A stretch of DNA of 41,560 bases. Origin: Lachnospiraceae bacterium. Lineage in GTDB: Bacteria; Bacillota; Clostridia; Lachnospirales; Lachnospiraceae. Position numbers and translations under genes: made by a program. Positions within the stretch are counted from its first letter, which is position 1; each line of letters begins with the position of its first letter. Positions 9,712 to 18,122 of this stretch are shown one piece after another. The notes beneath the pieces were generated by a model. It saw only the letters and a list, made by a program, of their open reading frames with translations. It was not told the DNA's origin and made no database searches. Location: assembly GCA_030526195.1 (NCBI GenBank), contig JAUNDG010000022.1, forward strand, positions 1 to 41,560, written 5' to 3'.

Positions 9712-10038
9712 TCAGCTCTTGTTTGCCTGCTGTCGGTCATATTGCTTCAGGATCAGGGTTGTCAGATTCTCATCCGTACAAGCCGCTGAAGCCCGATACT
9801 CTTTCCCGATCAGCCGGCCCAATGTCTCCTTATCCGGGAGCTCAATGAGCGGCACCTCATAATAGGCACAATGATCTTTGAATGTTTTGCGTGTGGCTTC
9901 CGATGCGTCGGCGGCGATCATCACCAGACAGGCACCGCCCGCCCGGATGGTTTTCTCCGTCATCATCTCACCGCTGACGATCTTACCGGCCTTAGCCGCC
10001 AGGGAGATGCCCATATAGTGATCAGGTTGTCTGGCCAT
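9712..10038 (-). CDS. ylxQ: L7Ae-family ribosomal-like protein (YlxQ)
   Basis: This small L7Ae/L30e/S12e-family protein of 108 residues probably binds kink-turn RNA. It is encoded between ylxR and infB in most Firmicutes. The visible fold signature is GISLAAKAGKIVSGEM..., GACLVMIAADASE, and CAYYEVPLIEL before the C-terminal helix. The ATG at 10038 is favoured over the ATG at 10044 because GGGAGG lies nine bases before the former but only three before the latter. It overlaps the end of ylxR by 17 bp. Its exact cellular job is not settled in the family. Confidence 0.88.
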   Translation of the reverse strand: MARQPDHYMGISLAAKAGKIVSGEMMTEKTIRAGGACLVMIAADASEATRKTFKDHCAYYEVPLIELPDKETLGRLIGKEYRASAACTDENLTTLILKQYDRQQANKS

Positions 10039-10303
10039 GGTCATATGCCTCCCTTAATCTCAAAAATACCTCTTCGCTCACCGGCACCTTCAGGGCCCGT
10101 TCCAGAGCTTTCTTTTTCTGAGCCGTCACCAGACAGGCGGCATCATCGGCACACAGATACGCGCCGCGGCCGTTCTTCCGGCCAGAAAAATCAAGCACTG
10201 CTTCCCCCTCGGGTGTGCGGATCACACGGATCAGTTCCGCCTTGGGACGGATCCGGCGGCAGCCGATACACTGCCTGGTGGTTTCACGCTTATTATTTTC
10301 CAA
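10022..10303 (-). CDS. ylxR: YlxR/RnpM family RNA-binding protein
   Basis: This 93-residue DUF448 protein carries the family marks RQCIGCRR at the N-terminus and GRKNGRGAYLCAD in the middle. Members bind RNA, and the Bacillus protein has been described as a modulator of RNase P (RnpM). The start appears to be TTG at 10303, with AAAGG upstream and a stop codon just before it in frame, so no longer form is possible. It sits between nusA and ylxQ and overlaps ylxQ, consistent with co-translation. Confidence 0.9.
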   Translation of the reverse strand: MENNKRETTRQCIGCRRIRPKAELIRVIRTPEGEAVLDFSGRKNGRGAYLCADDAACLVTAQKKKALERALKVPVSEEVFLRLREAYDHGQTT

Positions 10304-10342
10304 AAGTCACGCCTTTATATCTTTTATATCCTGTCGGATCGA

Positions 10343-11551
10343 TCACGCTTCTTCTTCGATCTTATCCTCGTCTTCGGCCTCAACCTCAACGATCTCATCG
10401 TCAGCCTCAGTCACTTCTTCAACTTCGGCAGCGTCATCATCTTCTTCGTAGGTTTCTTCGTAATATTCGCCGTTTTCGTCGTAGTCATCGACATACATAT
10501 CATCGAAATCACCGGATTCCTGAGCCTGTGTTTCGGACTTGATATCGATCTTGTACCCTGTCAGACGGGCAGCCAGACGGGCGTTCTGGCCTTCCTTGCC
10601 GATGGCCAGTGACAGCTGGTAATCCGGCACGATGACGATGGCTTCTTTTTCGTCCGGATCGGCGCTGACGGAAATGACTTTCGCCGGGCTGAGGGCATTC
10701 TCAATGAGAACGGCCGGGTTTTCATCCCAGGCGATGATGTCGATCTTTTCACCGTGGAGTTCGTTGACCACCATGTTAACACGGCTGCCGTTCATACCGA
10801 CGCAGGCGCCTACCGGATCGACGTCCGGATCATTTGACCAGACGGCCATCTTGGTACGGGAACCGGCTTCACGGGACACACCCTTGATCTCAACAATGCC
10901 TTCCTTCACTTCGGTGACTTCTTCTTCGAAGAGGCCCTTCACCAGTTCCGGATGAGTACGGGAGGCCAGGATGCGCGGACCCTTGGAGGAGTTACGGACC
11001 TCAAGGATGTAAACGCGGACACGGTCACGGATGTTAAAGGTTTCATTCTTAACCTGTTCGACCTCGTTCAGCAGAGCATCTGTCTTGCCCAGGTTGATGA
11101 TGTAATTCTTACCCTGGATACGGGAAACGGTACCGGTCATGATGGTTTTGGCCTTCTCGGCATACTGATTGTAAACAGCGTTCCGTTCCTCTTCACGCAG
11201 TTTCTGCAGGATGACGTTCTTGGCGTTCTGAGCCGCGATACGGCTGAAAGCCTTGGAATCCAGGTCGATGGTGACGATATCACCGATTTCGGCCTTCGGA
11301 TCGATCTTCAGGGCCTCGGCCAGAGTCATTTCCATGTTGGCGTTGGTCACATGTTCCACAACTTCCTTCTCAGCCACGACGCTGTATTCGAAGGTTTCCG
11401 GATCGATGGACACGTTGATGTTGTCGTTCTTGGTGAACTGAGCCTTGCTGGCCTGTAAGAGAGAATTTTCAATGGCCTCTAACAGAGTGGCCTGGGAGAT
11501 ACCCTTTTCTTCTTCAAGCATTTTAATAGCGGCCTTAAGTTCGGCATTCAT
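10343..11551 (-). CDS. nusA: Transcription termination/antitermination factor NusA
   Basis: This 402-residue NusA binds RNA polymerase and nascent RNA to modulate pausing and termination. The N-terminal polymerase-binding domain, an S1 domain (TGTVSRIQGKNYIINLGKTDALL) and two KH domains (PVGACVGMNGSRVNMVVNEL and LAIGKEGQNARLAARLTGY) are in the usual order. After the KH domains it ends in a very acidic tail of about 60 residues rich in Glu and Asp, rather than the acidic repeats known from proteobacteria. Acidic NusA tails occur in other Clostridia, but I know no assigned role. It starts at ATG 11551 with AGGAGG upstream, second gene of the rimP operon. Confidence 0.96.
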   Translation of the reverse strand: MNAELKAAIKMLEEEKGISQATLLEAIENSLLQASKAQFTKNDNINVSIDPETFEYSVVAEKEVVEHVTNANMEMTLAEALKIDPKAEIGDIVTIDLDSKAFSRIAAQNAKNVILQKLREEERNAVYNQYAEKAKTIMTGTVSRIQGKNYIINLGKTDALLNEVEQVKNETFNIRDRVRVYILEVRNSSKGPRILASRTHPELVKGLFEEEVTEVKEGIVEIKGVSREAGSRTKMAVWSNDPDVDPVGACVGMNGSRVNMVVNELHGEKIDIIAWDENPAVLIENALSPAKVISVSADPDEKEAIVIVPDYQLSLAIGKEGQNARLAARLTGYKIDIKSETQAQESGDFDDMYVDDYDENGEYYEETYEEDDDAAEVEEVTEADDEIVEVEAEDEDKIEEEA

Positions 11552-11628
11552 GGTATTCTTTTCCTCCTGTATGACTGCATGATTGCGGGAAAACCGTCTT
11601 CTGACGGTCGTGTTCGGTTTCTAATATC

Positions 11629-12093
11629 TTAAAAATCAAAAGCCAGACGGATCTTTGAGATGTCTGATTTCAGGAAATGCTTCAGCTCGCCTTCAATTTC
11701 CACGTCGACGCTTTCCTTATCGGATGCGCGCAGGATACCGCGCCATTCCTTCTGACCATCGATGGCCTTATAGCTGTGGAGCTCCACTTCCTTGCCTTCG
11801 CCGAAAATGAAATCCCGGGGGCGACGCAGCGGACGGCCCAGGCCCGGTGAGGTCACTTCCATGGTGTAGATATCGGGGATGTAATCCTTCTCATCCAGCA
11901 TGGGGTCGATCATGCGGCTCAGGGCTTCACAGTCGTTAATGCCCACACCGCCTTCCTTGTCGATGGTGATGCGCAGCACGTAATCGCTGCCTTCTTTGAG
12001 ATACTCAGCGTCAACGGGAATGAGCCCCAGACCCTTGGCCGGTTCGGCGATCAGTTCCCATGTGGTCTCTTCGATCCGTTCTTTCTTTGTCAA
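11629..12093 (-). CDS. rimP: Ribosome maturation factor RimP
   Basis: RimP assists 30S maturation around S12. The 154-residue form starting at TTG 12093 is preferred: TAAGAGGTG lies at good spacing and the N-terminus then matches the family (RIEETTWELIAEPAKGLG). An ATG at 12144 would add 17 residues and has a weaker AAGGA site, so the start is open. Visible signatures are GVGINDCEALSRMIDPMLDE and YTMEVTSPGLGRPLRRPRDF, the core of RimP_N. It is the first gene of the nusA-infB operon, behind the promoter at 12277-12306. Confidence 0.92.
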   Translation of the reverse strand: MTKKERIEETTWELIAEPAKGLGLIPVDAEYLKEGSDYVLRITIDKEGGVGINDCEALSRMIDPMLDEKDYIPDIYTMEVTSPGLGRPLRRPRDFIFGEGKEVELHSYKAIDGQKEWRGILRASDKESVDVEIEGELKHFLKSDISKIRLAFDF

Positions 12094-12227
12094 AATACAC
12101 CTCTTAGCTGTTTTATCTGTTGTTTGTTCCTTCAGATGAGGCATGCTTCCTTTTATCCGATGAAAATGGATCTGTCTCAGACCCTCTCTTTATCATCTTT
12201 CCGCCTTATCTGACGGATAACAATGAA

Positions 12228-12253
12228 TTGAGCGGACCTTTCGGTCCGCTCAA
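12228..12253 (-). other. GNRA-capped hairpin in the rimP operon leader
   Basis: An 11-bp perfect stem (TTGAGCGGACC and GGTCCGCTCAA) is closed by a GAAA tetraloop on the minus strand. It lies shortly after the predicted start of the rimP transcript. There is no following T-tract, so it is not a standard terminator. A 5' stabilising or regulatory hairpin is more likely. Confidence 0.6.
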
Positions 12254-12276
12254 CATAACACATCTGAAGCATATCG

Positions 12277-12306
12277 AGTATAACACATGCATCTTATGTA
12301 AAACAA
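12277..12306 (-). promoter_or_regulatory. Putative promoter of the rimP-nusA-infB operon
   Basis: On the minus strand there is TTGTTT (12301-12306), an 18-bp spacer and TATACT (12277-12282). The -10 is good and the -35 moderate. It is the only plausible promoter in the 376-bp gap between parC and rimP. The rest of that gap holds the hairpin at 12228-12253 and the tandem repeat at 12398-12470. Confidence 0.55.
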
Positions 12307-12397
12307 GATGTAAATAAGAAGAAATGCCAATTATTTTGCCGATTTTTCGGCGAAAATGTCGCATTCTTCCCTTTTGCCATCCCCCGCACGTCGCCCC

Positions 12398-12470
12398 GCG
12401 TTGATTGTCACCGGCGGGTGCAGACGGCTGCGTTTTGATGCGTCGCCGGCGGGTGCAAACGGCTGTGTGT
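12398..12470. repeat. 35-bp imperfect tandem duplication after parC
   Basis: Two copies of CCGGCGGGTGCANACGGCTG start at 12411 and 12446, each within a longer similar block (GCGTTGATTGTCA... and GCGTTTTGATGCG...). The array lies immediately beyond the parC stop. It may be a duplicated 3' UTR element; no clear terminator was seen with it. Confidence 0.6.
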
Positions 12471-14746
12471 TATCCCCGTGTTCTGGTGCCCTTGCCGGCC
12501 CGCTTGGCCAGCTTCAGCCGGTTGATGGACACCGTCTTGTCCTTATAGACAGCGTTGTACTCTGTGCCCATGCCCAGAAGGTATGCCTGCTCCACCCGGT
12601 CATCACCGGTGAGGGTGATACCCCGGACGCCCTTGGCTGTCTTCTTAAGCAATGAAGCTTCCGCCTGCAGGAAACGGATGAAGAAGCCATCCCGTGTCTG
12701 CAGCACGGCAAATTCCATGTCATCGCAGCCACCCACAAAGATCAGATCATCCTGATCGTCCAGCTTGATGGCAGCGATGGTCTTATTGGCTGACTGGAGC
12801 TCGGCCCCGTCGGTCCTCTTCACAAGACCTAAGGCTGTGGCAAAGAAAAGCTCGGAGGTGGTGATCACGGATACCGGCATCACCTGAATAATGCGCTCTT
12901 CTTCGCTGTTGTATTTACACAGGTTATCAAGGGGCACACCCTTATCCCGCAGCTTGCCGCACTTGATATGCGTCACCTTGATCATATGGAGACGGCCCCG
13001 GGAGGTGAAGACACCCACCCGGTCTGTGTTCAGGATCTTGAAGCCGTAGGTAAAGTCAGAAGCCACGGCCTCGGCATTTTTGTCAAATGCGGTTTCGTCG
13101 ATGGTCTTGAAGTACCCGAAACGATCCACCAGAAGACCCATGGTCTCCTCCTTGAGCACCGGAGCCTCAATGACCACCTCAGCCGCATTTTCTAAAGATG
13201 TGCGACGATCGCGGCCAAAGGCTTTGGCTGTGGCATCAAGGTCAGCGGTGACTACCCGCGCCATGGAATCGTAATTATTGAGGATGTCCTCATAGGTGGT
13301 GATGTTCTTCAGGGTCTGCTCATGGGCCTCCATCAGCGCCTTGATTTCAAGACCGATGAGTTTGGCCAGACGCATGTCAAGAATGGCGGATGCCTGCTTA
13401 TCCGTGAAGCACAGCTTCGCGGCAGCCCGGCGGCTCTTCTCTGTCTTGAAGCGAATGCCCTTCACATCACCCTTGGTGAGGCAGGCTTTGGCCATGGCCT
13501 GATCCTTGGAGCCCCGCAGAATCTCGATGATGAGGTCGATGACATCGCAGGCCTTGATGAGACCTTCCTGGATCTCACATTTTTCCTGTTCTTTTGCCAG
13601 AAGGTTGGTGTACTTCCGGTTGCAGACCTCGAACTGGAAATCCACATGAGCTTCGATGATGCGCTTTAAGCTCATGGTTTCCGGCCGGCCGTCATAGACC
13701 GCCAGCATGTTGACACCGAAGGTGTCCTCCAGCTTGGTCTTCTTATAGAGGAGGTTCAGAAGCTTTTCGGGATCAGCACCCTTCTTCAGTTCGATGACGA
13801 TGCGGATACCTTCCTTTGAAGACTGGTTAGAAATGTCCGCGATGTCCTGGGTAGCCCGGGACTCGGCCAGATTGGCCACATCATTTAAGAACTTGCCGAT
13901 ACCGGCCCCGATCATGGTGTAGGGGATCTCGGTGATCACCAGGGCTTCCTTGCCGCCCTTCATTTTCTCGATCTCCACACGGCCGCGGATACGGATACGA
14001 CCGGCACCGGATTCATAGATAGCCGGCAGATCGGCCGCATTGGCCACGATGCCGCCGGTGGGGAAATCCGGGCCCTTGATGTAAGTCATGAGCTCCGCTG
14101 TGGTGATGTCATTGTTTTTGATATAGGCTTTCACGGCCTCCACGATTTCCCGCAGGTTGTGGGTGGGAATCGAAGTGGCCATGCCGACGGCGATACCCTC
14201 GGCGCCGTTTAACAGAATATTGGGGATACGGACCGGCAGAACCTCCGGTTCCTTCTCTGTCTCATCAAAGTTTGGCAGATAATCCACCACATCCTTGTCA
14301 AGATCCGCCAGGAATACCTCCTGAGCAATGCGGCTCAGACGGGCTTCGGTGTAACGGTGGGCGGCGGCGCCGTCCCCTTCGATGGAACCGAAGTTGCCGT
14401 GGCCGTCCACCAGGATCTGACCCTTCTTGAAATCCTGGGCCATGACGACAAGAGCTTCATAGATGGAGCTGTCGCCGTGGGGGTGATACTTACCCATGGT
14501 GTCACCCACGATACGGGCGCATTTTCGGTAGGGCTGGTCGTAGCGGATGCCCAGCTGCAGCATATCAAACAGGATACGGCGCTGAACCGGCTTCAGACCG
14601 TCACGCACATCCGGCAGGGCCCGGGACACGATGACGCTCATGGCGTAGTCGATATAATTTTTCTGCATCAGCTCGGAATAATCCGTGCGGATGATCCGCT
14701 CCTCCGGTGTGCCCGGCATCACGGTGGTTGTCTTCTTTCCGGCCAT
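12470..14746 (-). CDS. parC: Type IIA DNA topoisomerase subunit A (ParC/GyrA-like)
   Basis: This 758-residue breakage-reunion subunit cuts and rejoins both DNA strands. The catalytic Tyr132 lies in AAAHRYTEARLS, and the quinolone region reads HPHGDSSIYEA, with Ser93 and Glu97 at the usual resistance positions. The length suits ParC rather than a full GyrA. No canonical GyrA box (QRRGGKG-like) was found in the C-terminal beta-pinwheel; the nearest stretches are KCGKLRDKGV and KTAKGVRG. This suggests a decatenase-type enzyme rather than a wrapping gyrase. That is inference, and a second A subunit elsewhere in the genome would support it. ATG 14746 has AGGAGG upstream, 15 bp after parE. Confidence 0.88.
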   Translation of the reverse strand: MAGKKTTTVMPGTPEERIIRTDYSELMQKNYIDYAMSVIVSRALPDVRDGLKPVQRRILFDMLQLGIRYDQPYRKCARIVGDTMGKYHPHGDSSIYEALVVMAQDFKKGQILVDGHGNFGSIEGDGAAAHRYTEARLSRIAQEVFLADLDKDVVDYLPNFDETEKEPEVLPVRIPNILLNGAEGIAVGMATSIPTHNLREIVEAVKAYIKNNDITTAELMTYIKGPDFPTGGIVANAADLPAIYESGAGRIRIRGRVEIEKMKGGKEALVITEIPYTMIGAGIGKFLNDVANLAESRATQDIADISNQSSKEGIRIVIELKKGADPEKLLNLLYKKTKLEDTFGVNMLAVYDGRPETMSLKRIIEAHVDFQFEVCNRKYTNLLAKEQEKCEIQEGLIKACDVIDLIIEILRGSKDQAMAKACLTKGDVKGIRFKTEKSRRAAAKLCFTDKQASAILDMRLAKLIGLEIKALMEAHEQTLKNITTYEDILNNYDSMARVVTADLDATAKAFGRDRRTSLENAAEVVIEAPVLKEETMGLLVDRFGYFKTIDETAFDKNAEAVASDFTYGFKILNTDRVGVFTSRGRLHMIKVTHIKCGKLRDKGVPLDNLCKYNSEEERIIQVMPVSVITTSELFFATALGLVKRTDGAELQSANKTIAAIKLDDQDDLIFVGGCDDMEFAVLQTRDGFFIRFLQAEASLLKKTAKGVRGITLTGDDRVEQAYLLGMGTEYNAVYKDKTVSINRLKLAKRAGKGTRTRG

Positions 14747-14761
14747 AATTACCTCCTGCCC

Positions 14762-16714
14762 TTACACATCAAGTGACGCATCCTGCGCATGCTCGTAAAT
14801 GAATGCGCGGCGCGGTGCTACGTCATTACCCATCAGGATCTCCGTGACATCGGAGGCCAGACGGGCATCGCCGATCCGAATACGGCGCAGGCGACGGGTC
14901 TCGGGATTCAGCGTGGTTTCCCAGAGCTGATCCGGATCCATTTCACCAAGACCTTTGTAGCGCTGCAGGGTGAACTTCTGGTTGCGGTGAGCCTTCCGGT
15001 ATTCCCGGAGAGCTTTATCATCATACAGATATTCGCCTTCCCCGCGGGATGGGATCACCTTGTAAAGCGGCGGCATGGCCACATACACATGCCCCTCCCG
15101 GATAAGCTCCGGCATAAACCGATAAAACAGGGTCAGCAGCAGGGTGCCGATATGAGCACCGTCCACGTCGGCATCGGCCATGATAATGATCTTGTCATAA
15201 CGCAGCTTTGAAATATCAAAGTCGTTGCCGTAGCCTTCGGAGAAGCCACAGCCGAAGCTGTTGATCATGGTCTTGATCTCTTCGTTGGCCAACACCTTGT
15301 CGATGGAGGCTTTCTCCACGTTAAGGATCTTACCGCGGATGGGCAGGATGGCCTGGAACTCACGGTTCCGGGCTGTCTTGGCGCTGCCGCCGGCGGAATC
15401 ACCCTCAACGATGAAGATCTCGCACTTTGAGGCATCACGGCTGCCGCAGTTGGCCAGCTTGCCGTTGCTGTCAAAGGAGTATTTCGGTTTGGCCAGGAGG
15501 TTTGTCTTGACCCTCTCCTCCTGCTTGCGGATCTTGGCGGATTTTTCGGCACAGCTTAAAACGGCCTTCAGGACCTCTACATTTCTGTCAAAGAAAAGCG
15601 GGATCTTGTCGGCTGTGATCTTGGCCACCACCTTGGCCGCGTCCGGATTGTCCAGTTTGGTCTTGGTCTGACCTTCGAATCGGGGATCCGGGTGCTTGAT
15701 GGAAATGATGGCGGTCATGCCGTTTCGGATATCGGTACCGGTGAAGTTGGCATCCTTCTCTTTCAGAATGCCCAGCTCCTTGGCGTAGTTATTCATGACG
15801 GTGGTAAAGGCCGTCTTGAAACCGGTCAGATGGGTGCCGCCGTCCGCATTGTAAATGTTGTTGCAGTAGCCGATGACATCTTCACGAAAAGCATTGATGT
15901 ACTGGAAGGCCACCTCCACGGTGATGCCATCCTCCATGCCGCTGAAGTAAATGGGTTCTGTGACCTGTTCATCGGATTTATTGAGTTCACGCAGGTACCC
16001 CACGATGCCTTCGGTCTCATGGAAAACCACATGGAAGGGTTCCTTTGTCTTGTCGTTATTGTAATCCTCTGTGCAGCGATTATCGGTGTAATCGATGGTG
16101 AGGCCCGGGTTCAGATAGGCTGTGTCATGAAGACGACGCACCACTTCTTTCCCCGCATAATTGGTGGTATCGAAAATGTCCGGATCCGGCAAAAATGTGA
16201 CCTGTGTGCCGGTTTCCTTCGTTTTTCCCAGTGTGGGCAGATGGCCGTTCACCAGGGCAATGGTGGGCTCGCCCTTTTCAAAATGGTCATGATGGATGGC
16301 GCCGTCACGTTTGATGACCACGTCCATATAAACAGACAGGGCATTCACAACAGAGGAACCCACACCATGAAGACCACCTGAGGTTTTGTAGGCGTTGTTG
16401 TCAAATTTACCGCCGGCATGAAGTGTGGTATACACCAGACGCTCCGCCGGGACACCCTTTTCGTGGATACCGACAGGCACACCACGGCCGTTATCCCGTA
16501 CCAGGCAGGAGCCGTCCTTCTCCAGCACGACTTCGATATGATCGCAGTAACCCGCCAGATGTTCGTCAACGGCGTTATCAACGATCTCATAGATCAGATG
16601 GTTAAGACCCTTGCGGGACGTTGAGCCGATATACATACCCGGTCTCATTCTGACCGCTTCAAGCCCCTCCAGTACGTGAATACTGCTTTCATCGTATTTT
16701 TGCGTTTTTGCCAT
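14762..16714 (-). CDS. parE: Type IIA DNA topoisomerase subunit B (ParE/GyrB-like)
   Basis: This 650-residue ATPase subunit partners the A subunit encoded just downstream. The GHKL ATP site is seen as YEIVDNAVDEHLAG, DNGRGVPVGIHEKG and TSGGLHGVGSSVVNALS. The transducer carries TKTKLDN. The TOPRIM metal site is EGDSAGG and DADVDGAH. IYEHAQ closes the protein. The ATG at 16714 has CGGGAGG seven bases upstream; a frame extending to 16756 would overlap the -10 box and is rejected. The sequence closely resembles the topoisomerase B paralogue I recall from Lachnospiraceae, annotated variously as GyrB or ParE. Its promoter contains a LexA-like box. Confidence 0.88.
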   Translation of the reverse strand: MAKTQKYDESSIHVLEGLEAVRMRPGMYIGSTSRKGLNHLIYEIVDNAVDEHLAGYCDHIEVVLEKDGSCLVRDNGRGVPVGIHEKGVPAERLVYTTLHAGGKFDNNAYKTSGGLHGVGSSVVNALSVYMDVVIKRDGAIHHDHFEKGEPTIALVNGHLPTLGKTKETGTQVTFLPDPDIFDTTNYAGKEVVRRLHDTAYLNPGLTIDYTDNRCTEDYNNDKTKEPFHVVFHETEGIVGYLRELNKSDEQVTEPIYFSGMEDGITVEVAFQYINAFREDVIGYCNNIYNADGGTHLTGFKTAFTTVMNNYAKELGILKEKDANFTGTDIRNGMTAIISIKHPDPRFEGQTKTKLDNPDAAKVVAKITADKIPLFFDRNVEVLKAVLSCAEKSAKIRKQEERVKTNLLAKPKYSFDSNGKLANCGSRDASKCEIFIVEGDSAGGSAKTARNREFQAILPIRGKILNVEKASIDKVLANEEIKTMINSFGCGFSEGYGNDFDISKLRYDKIIIMADADVDGAHIGTLLLTLFYRFMPELIREGHVYVAMPPLYKVIPSRGEGEYLYDDKALREYRKAHRNQKFTLQRYKGLGEMDPDQLWETTLNPETRRLRRIRIGDARLASDVTEILMGNDVAPRRAFIYEHAQDASLDV

Positions 16715-16738
16715 AAAAACCTCCCGAAAATCGCACTG

Positions 16739-16767
16739 ATTATAGCATACGAACATATGTTTTGCAA
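16739..16767 (-). promoter_or_regulatory. parE-parC promoter with LexA-like box
   Basis: On the minus strand TTGCAA (16762-16767), a 17-bp spacer and TATAAT (16739-16744, preceded by TGC) form an excellent promoter. The spacer contains CGAACATATGTTTT on the plus strand (16750-16763), close to the Firmicutes LexA box CGAAC-N4-GTTCG (two mismatches at one edge). LexA binding there would block the promoter. Confidence 0.75.
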
Positions 16768-16814
16768 CGAAAACGCAAGGAAATAAGCCAAATCACGCGA
16801 TCACCATATACAAG

Positions 16815-16848
16815 AAAATCCGAGGAACCTTTCGATTCCTCGGATTTT
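16815..16848 (-). terminator. Rho-independent terminator after tRNA-Glu
   Basis: A 13-bp perfect stem (AAAATCCGAGGAA and TTCCTCGGATTTT) encloses an 8-nt loop. The A/T ends make it work in both directions. It ends the tRNA transcript and insulates the parE promoter. Confidence 0.85.
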
Positions 16849-16852
16849 TGGA

Positions 16853-16924
16853 TAGCCAGTACGGGATTCGAACCCGTGTTTCCGCCGTGAGAGGGCGGCG
16901 TCTTAACCCCTTGACCAACTGGCC
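16853..16924 (-). tRNA. tRNA-Glu (anticodon CTC)
   Basis: The 72-nt cloverleaf starts GGCCAGT, pairs with ACTGGCT at the 3' end (one G-T pair), and ends with discriminator A. The anticodon stem CCGCC/GGCGG encloses CTCTCAC, so the anticodon is CTC, reading GAG. The T arm has GGGTTCGAATCCC. The 3' CCA is not encoded; TCCA follows the discriminator. Its own promoter and terminator flank it, so it is a single-gene unit. Confidence 0.95.
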
Positions 16925-16934
16925 GGACTCCAAT

Positions 16935-16963
16935 ACTATACACAATACTGAGGGGATTTGCAA
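16935..16963 (-). promoter_or_regulatory. Promoter of tRNA-Glu
   Basis: On the minus strand there is TTGCAA (16958-16963), a 17-bp spacer and TATAGT (16935-16940). It ends about ten bases before the tRNA 5' end. Confidence 0.8.
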
Positions 16964-16980
16964 GTCCTTTTTAATATTTT

Positions 16981-18054
16981 TTATTCCATACCGGATTTGC
17001 CGGATTTGAGGTCATCCATGACGGCCTTGACTGTACTGATCTTAGTGATGCGTTCCACCTGTGAGCCAGCAAAGATCAGGCCATTATCCACATCACCCTT
17101 GACGGCGTTGATCAGAGCCTCGGTGATGCAATACGGAATACTCTTGGGATCACACTTGGCCAGACACCCAAAGCACCGACTCACGCGGCACTCACCCCGG
17201 CCCACCTTGTCAAGAAAAGCATTATGCAGCGCCCGGCCCGGCATGCCAACCGGACTTTTGATGATCCGCACATCTTCTTTTCCGGCTGCCACATAGGCGG
17301 CCTTATAAGCCGGCGCAGCATCGCACTCTTCTGTGGCCACAAAACGGGTAGCAGCCTGAACGCCGTCAGCTCCCAGGGCCATCACACGAGCCACATCCTT
17401 GCCGTCAAAGATACCGCCGGCCACGATCACCGGAATTTTGCGGCCATAAGCCATTTCCTGTTGTCTCACCCGGGCAATGATCTTCACAATCTCATCGTCG
17501 AAGGCAGCAGACCCATTTTCAAAAGTTGCCACCTGATCCGCCGAGAAGCCCAGGTGACCGCCGGCCTGGGGACCCTCGATCACCACGAAATCAGCGGTGG
17601 TGTTGTAAGTCTTGTCCCATTTTCGGAATAGCAGGTTGATGGCCTTTTCAGAAGACACGATGGGCGCAAACTTGGTATCACTCCCGGCCACCAGCTCGGG
17701 CAGTTCCAGGGGCAGACCGGCACCGCTGATGACCACATCAGCCCCGGCAGCCACCGCAGCCTTCACATGAGCCTCATAATCCTTCAGCGCCCGCATGACA
17801 TTGACGCCCACAAGACCGCCCCGGGCCCTGGCCTTTGCCGCGGCGATATGCTTGCCGATGGCTCTGATGTTGGCAGCCTGATGATCCGTTGCAAAATCAG
17901 GCTCGTCATAACCGATCTGGGCTGTGGAGATGATACCCACACCACCCTCAGCAGCCACAGCCCCCGCCAGGCCGCTTAAACTCACGCCAACACCCATACC
18001 GCCCTGGATCACGGCCACTTCTGCTCTCTTATTTCCGATCTGAAGACCTCTCAT
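16981..18054 (-). CDS. Nitronate monooxygenase / FabK-like flavoprotein
   Basis: This 357-residue FMN-binding TIM-barrel protein belongs to the 2-nitropropane dioxygenase family. Family marks are IQGGMGVGVS at the N-terminus, EGPQAGGHLGF (160-170, with the His typical of the catalytic position) and IVAGGIFDGKDVARVMALGADGVQ. Near the C-terminus five cysteines (289, 294, 297, 301, 309) form a C-x4-C-x2-C-x3-C-x7-C cluster, suggesting a bound metal or iron-sulfur centre. Members are annotated as nitronate monooxygenase; some relatives are enoyl-ACP reductase FabK. No fatty-acid genes are adjacent, so FabK is less likely. ATG 18054 follows GGGGGAG. The promoter carries a dense set of operator half-sites. 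Confidence 0.82.
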   Translation of the reverse strand: MRGLQIGNKRAEVAVIQGGMGVGVSLSGLAGAVAAEGGVGIISTAQIGYDEPDFATDHQAANIRAIGKHIAAAKARARGGLVGVNVMRALKDYEAHVKAAVAAGADVVISGAGLPLELPELVAGSDTKFAPIVSSEKAINLLFRKWDKTYNTTADFVVIEGPQAGGHLGFSADQVATFENGSAAFDDEIVKIIARVRQQEMAYGRKIPVIVAGGIFDGKDVARVMALGADGVQAATRFVATEECDAAPAYKAAYVAAGKEDVRIIKSPVGMPGRALHNAFLDKVGRGECRVSRCFGCLAKCDPKSIPYCITEALINAVKGDVDNGLIFAGSQVERITKISTVKAVMDDLKSGKSGME

Positions 18055-18122
18055 TGATACTCCCCCATAGTCATTTGTTGGTCAAATCATTATTGTTGAA
18101 TTCTCATCGATTACCATAGGGA

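Noticed and set aside
16981-18054. Assigning the flavoprotein as enoyl-ACP reductase FabK
   Set aside because: No fatty-acid synthesis genes are nearby, and the cysteine cluster is not a FabK feature I know.
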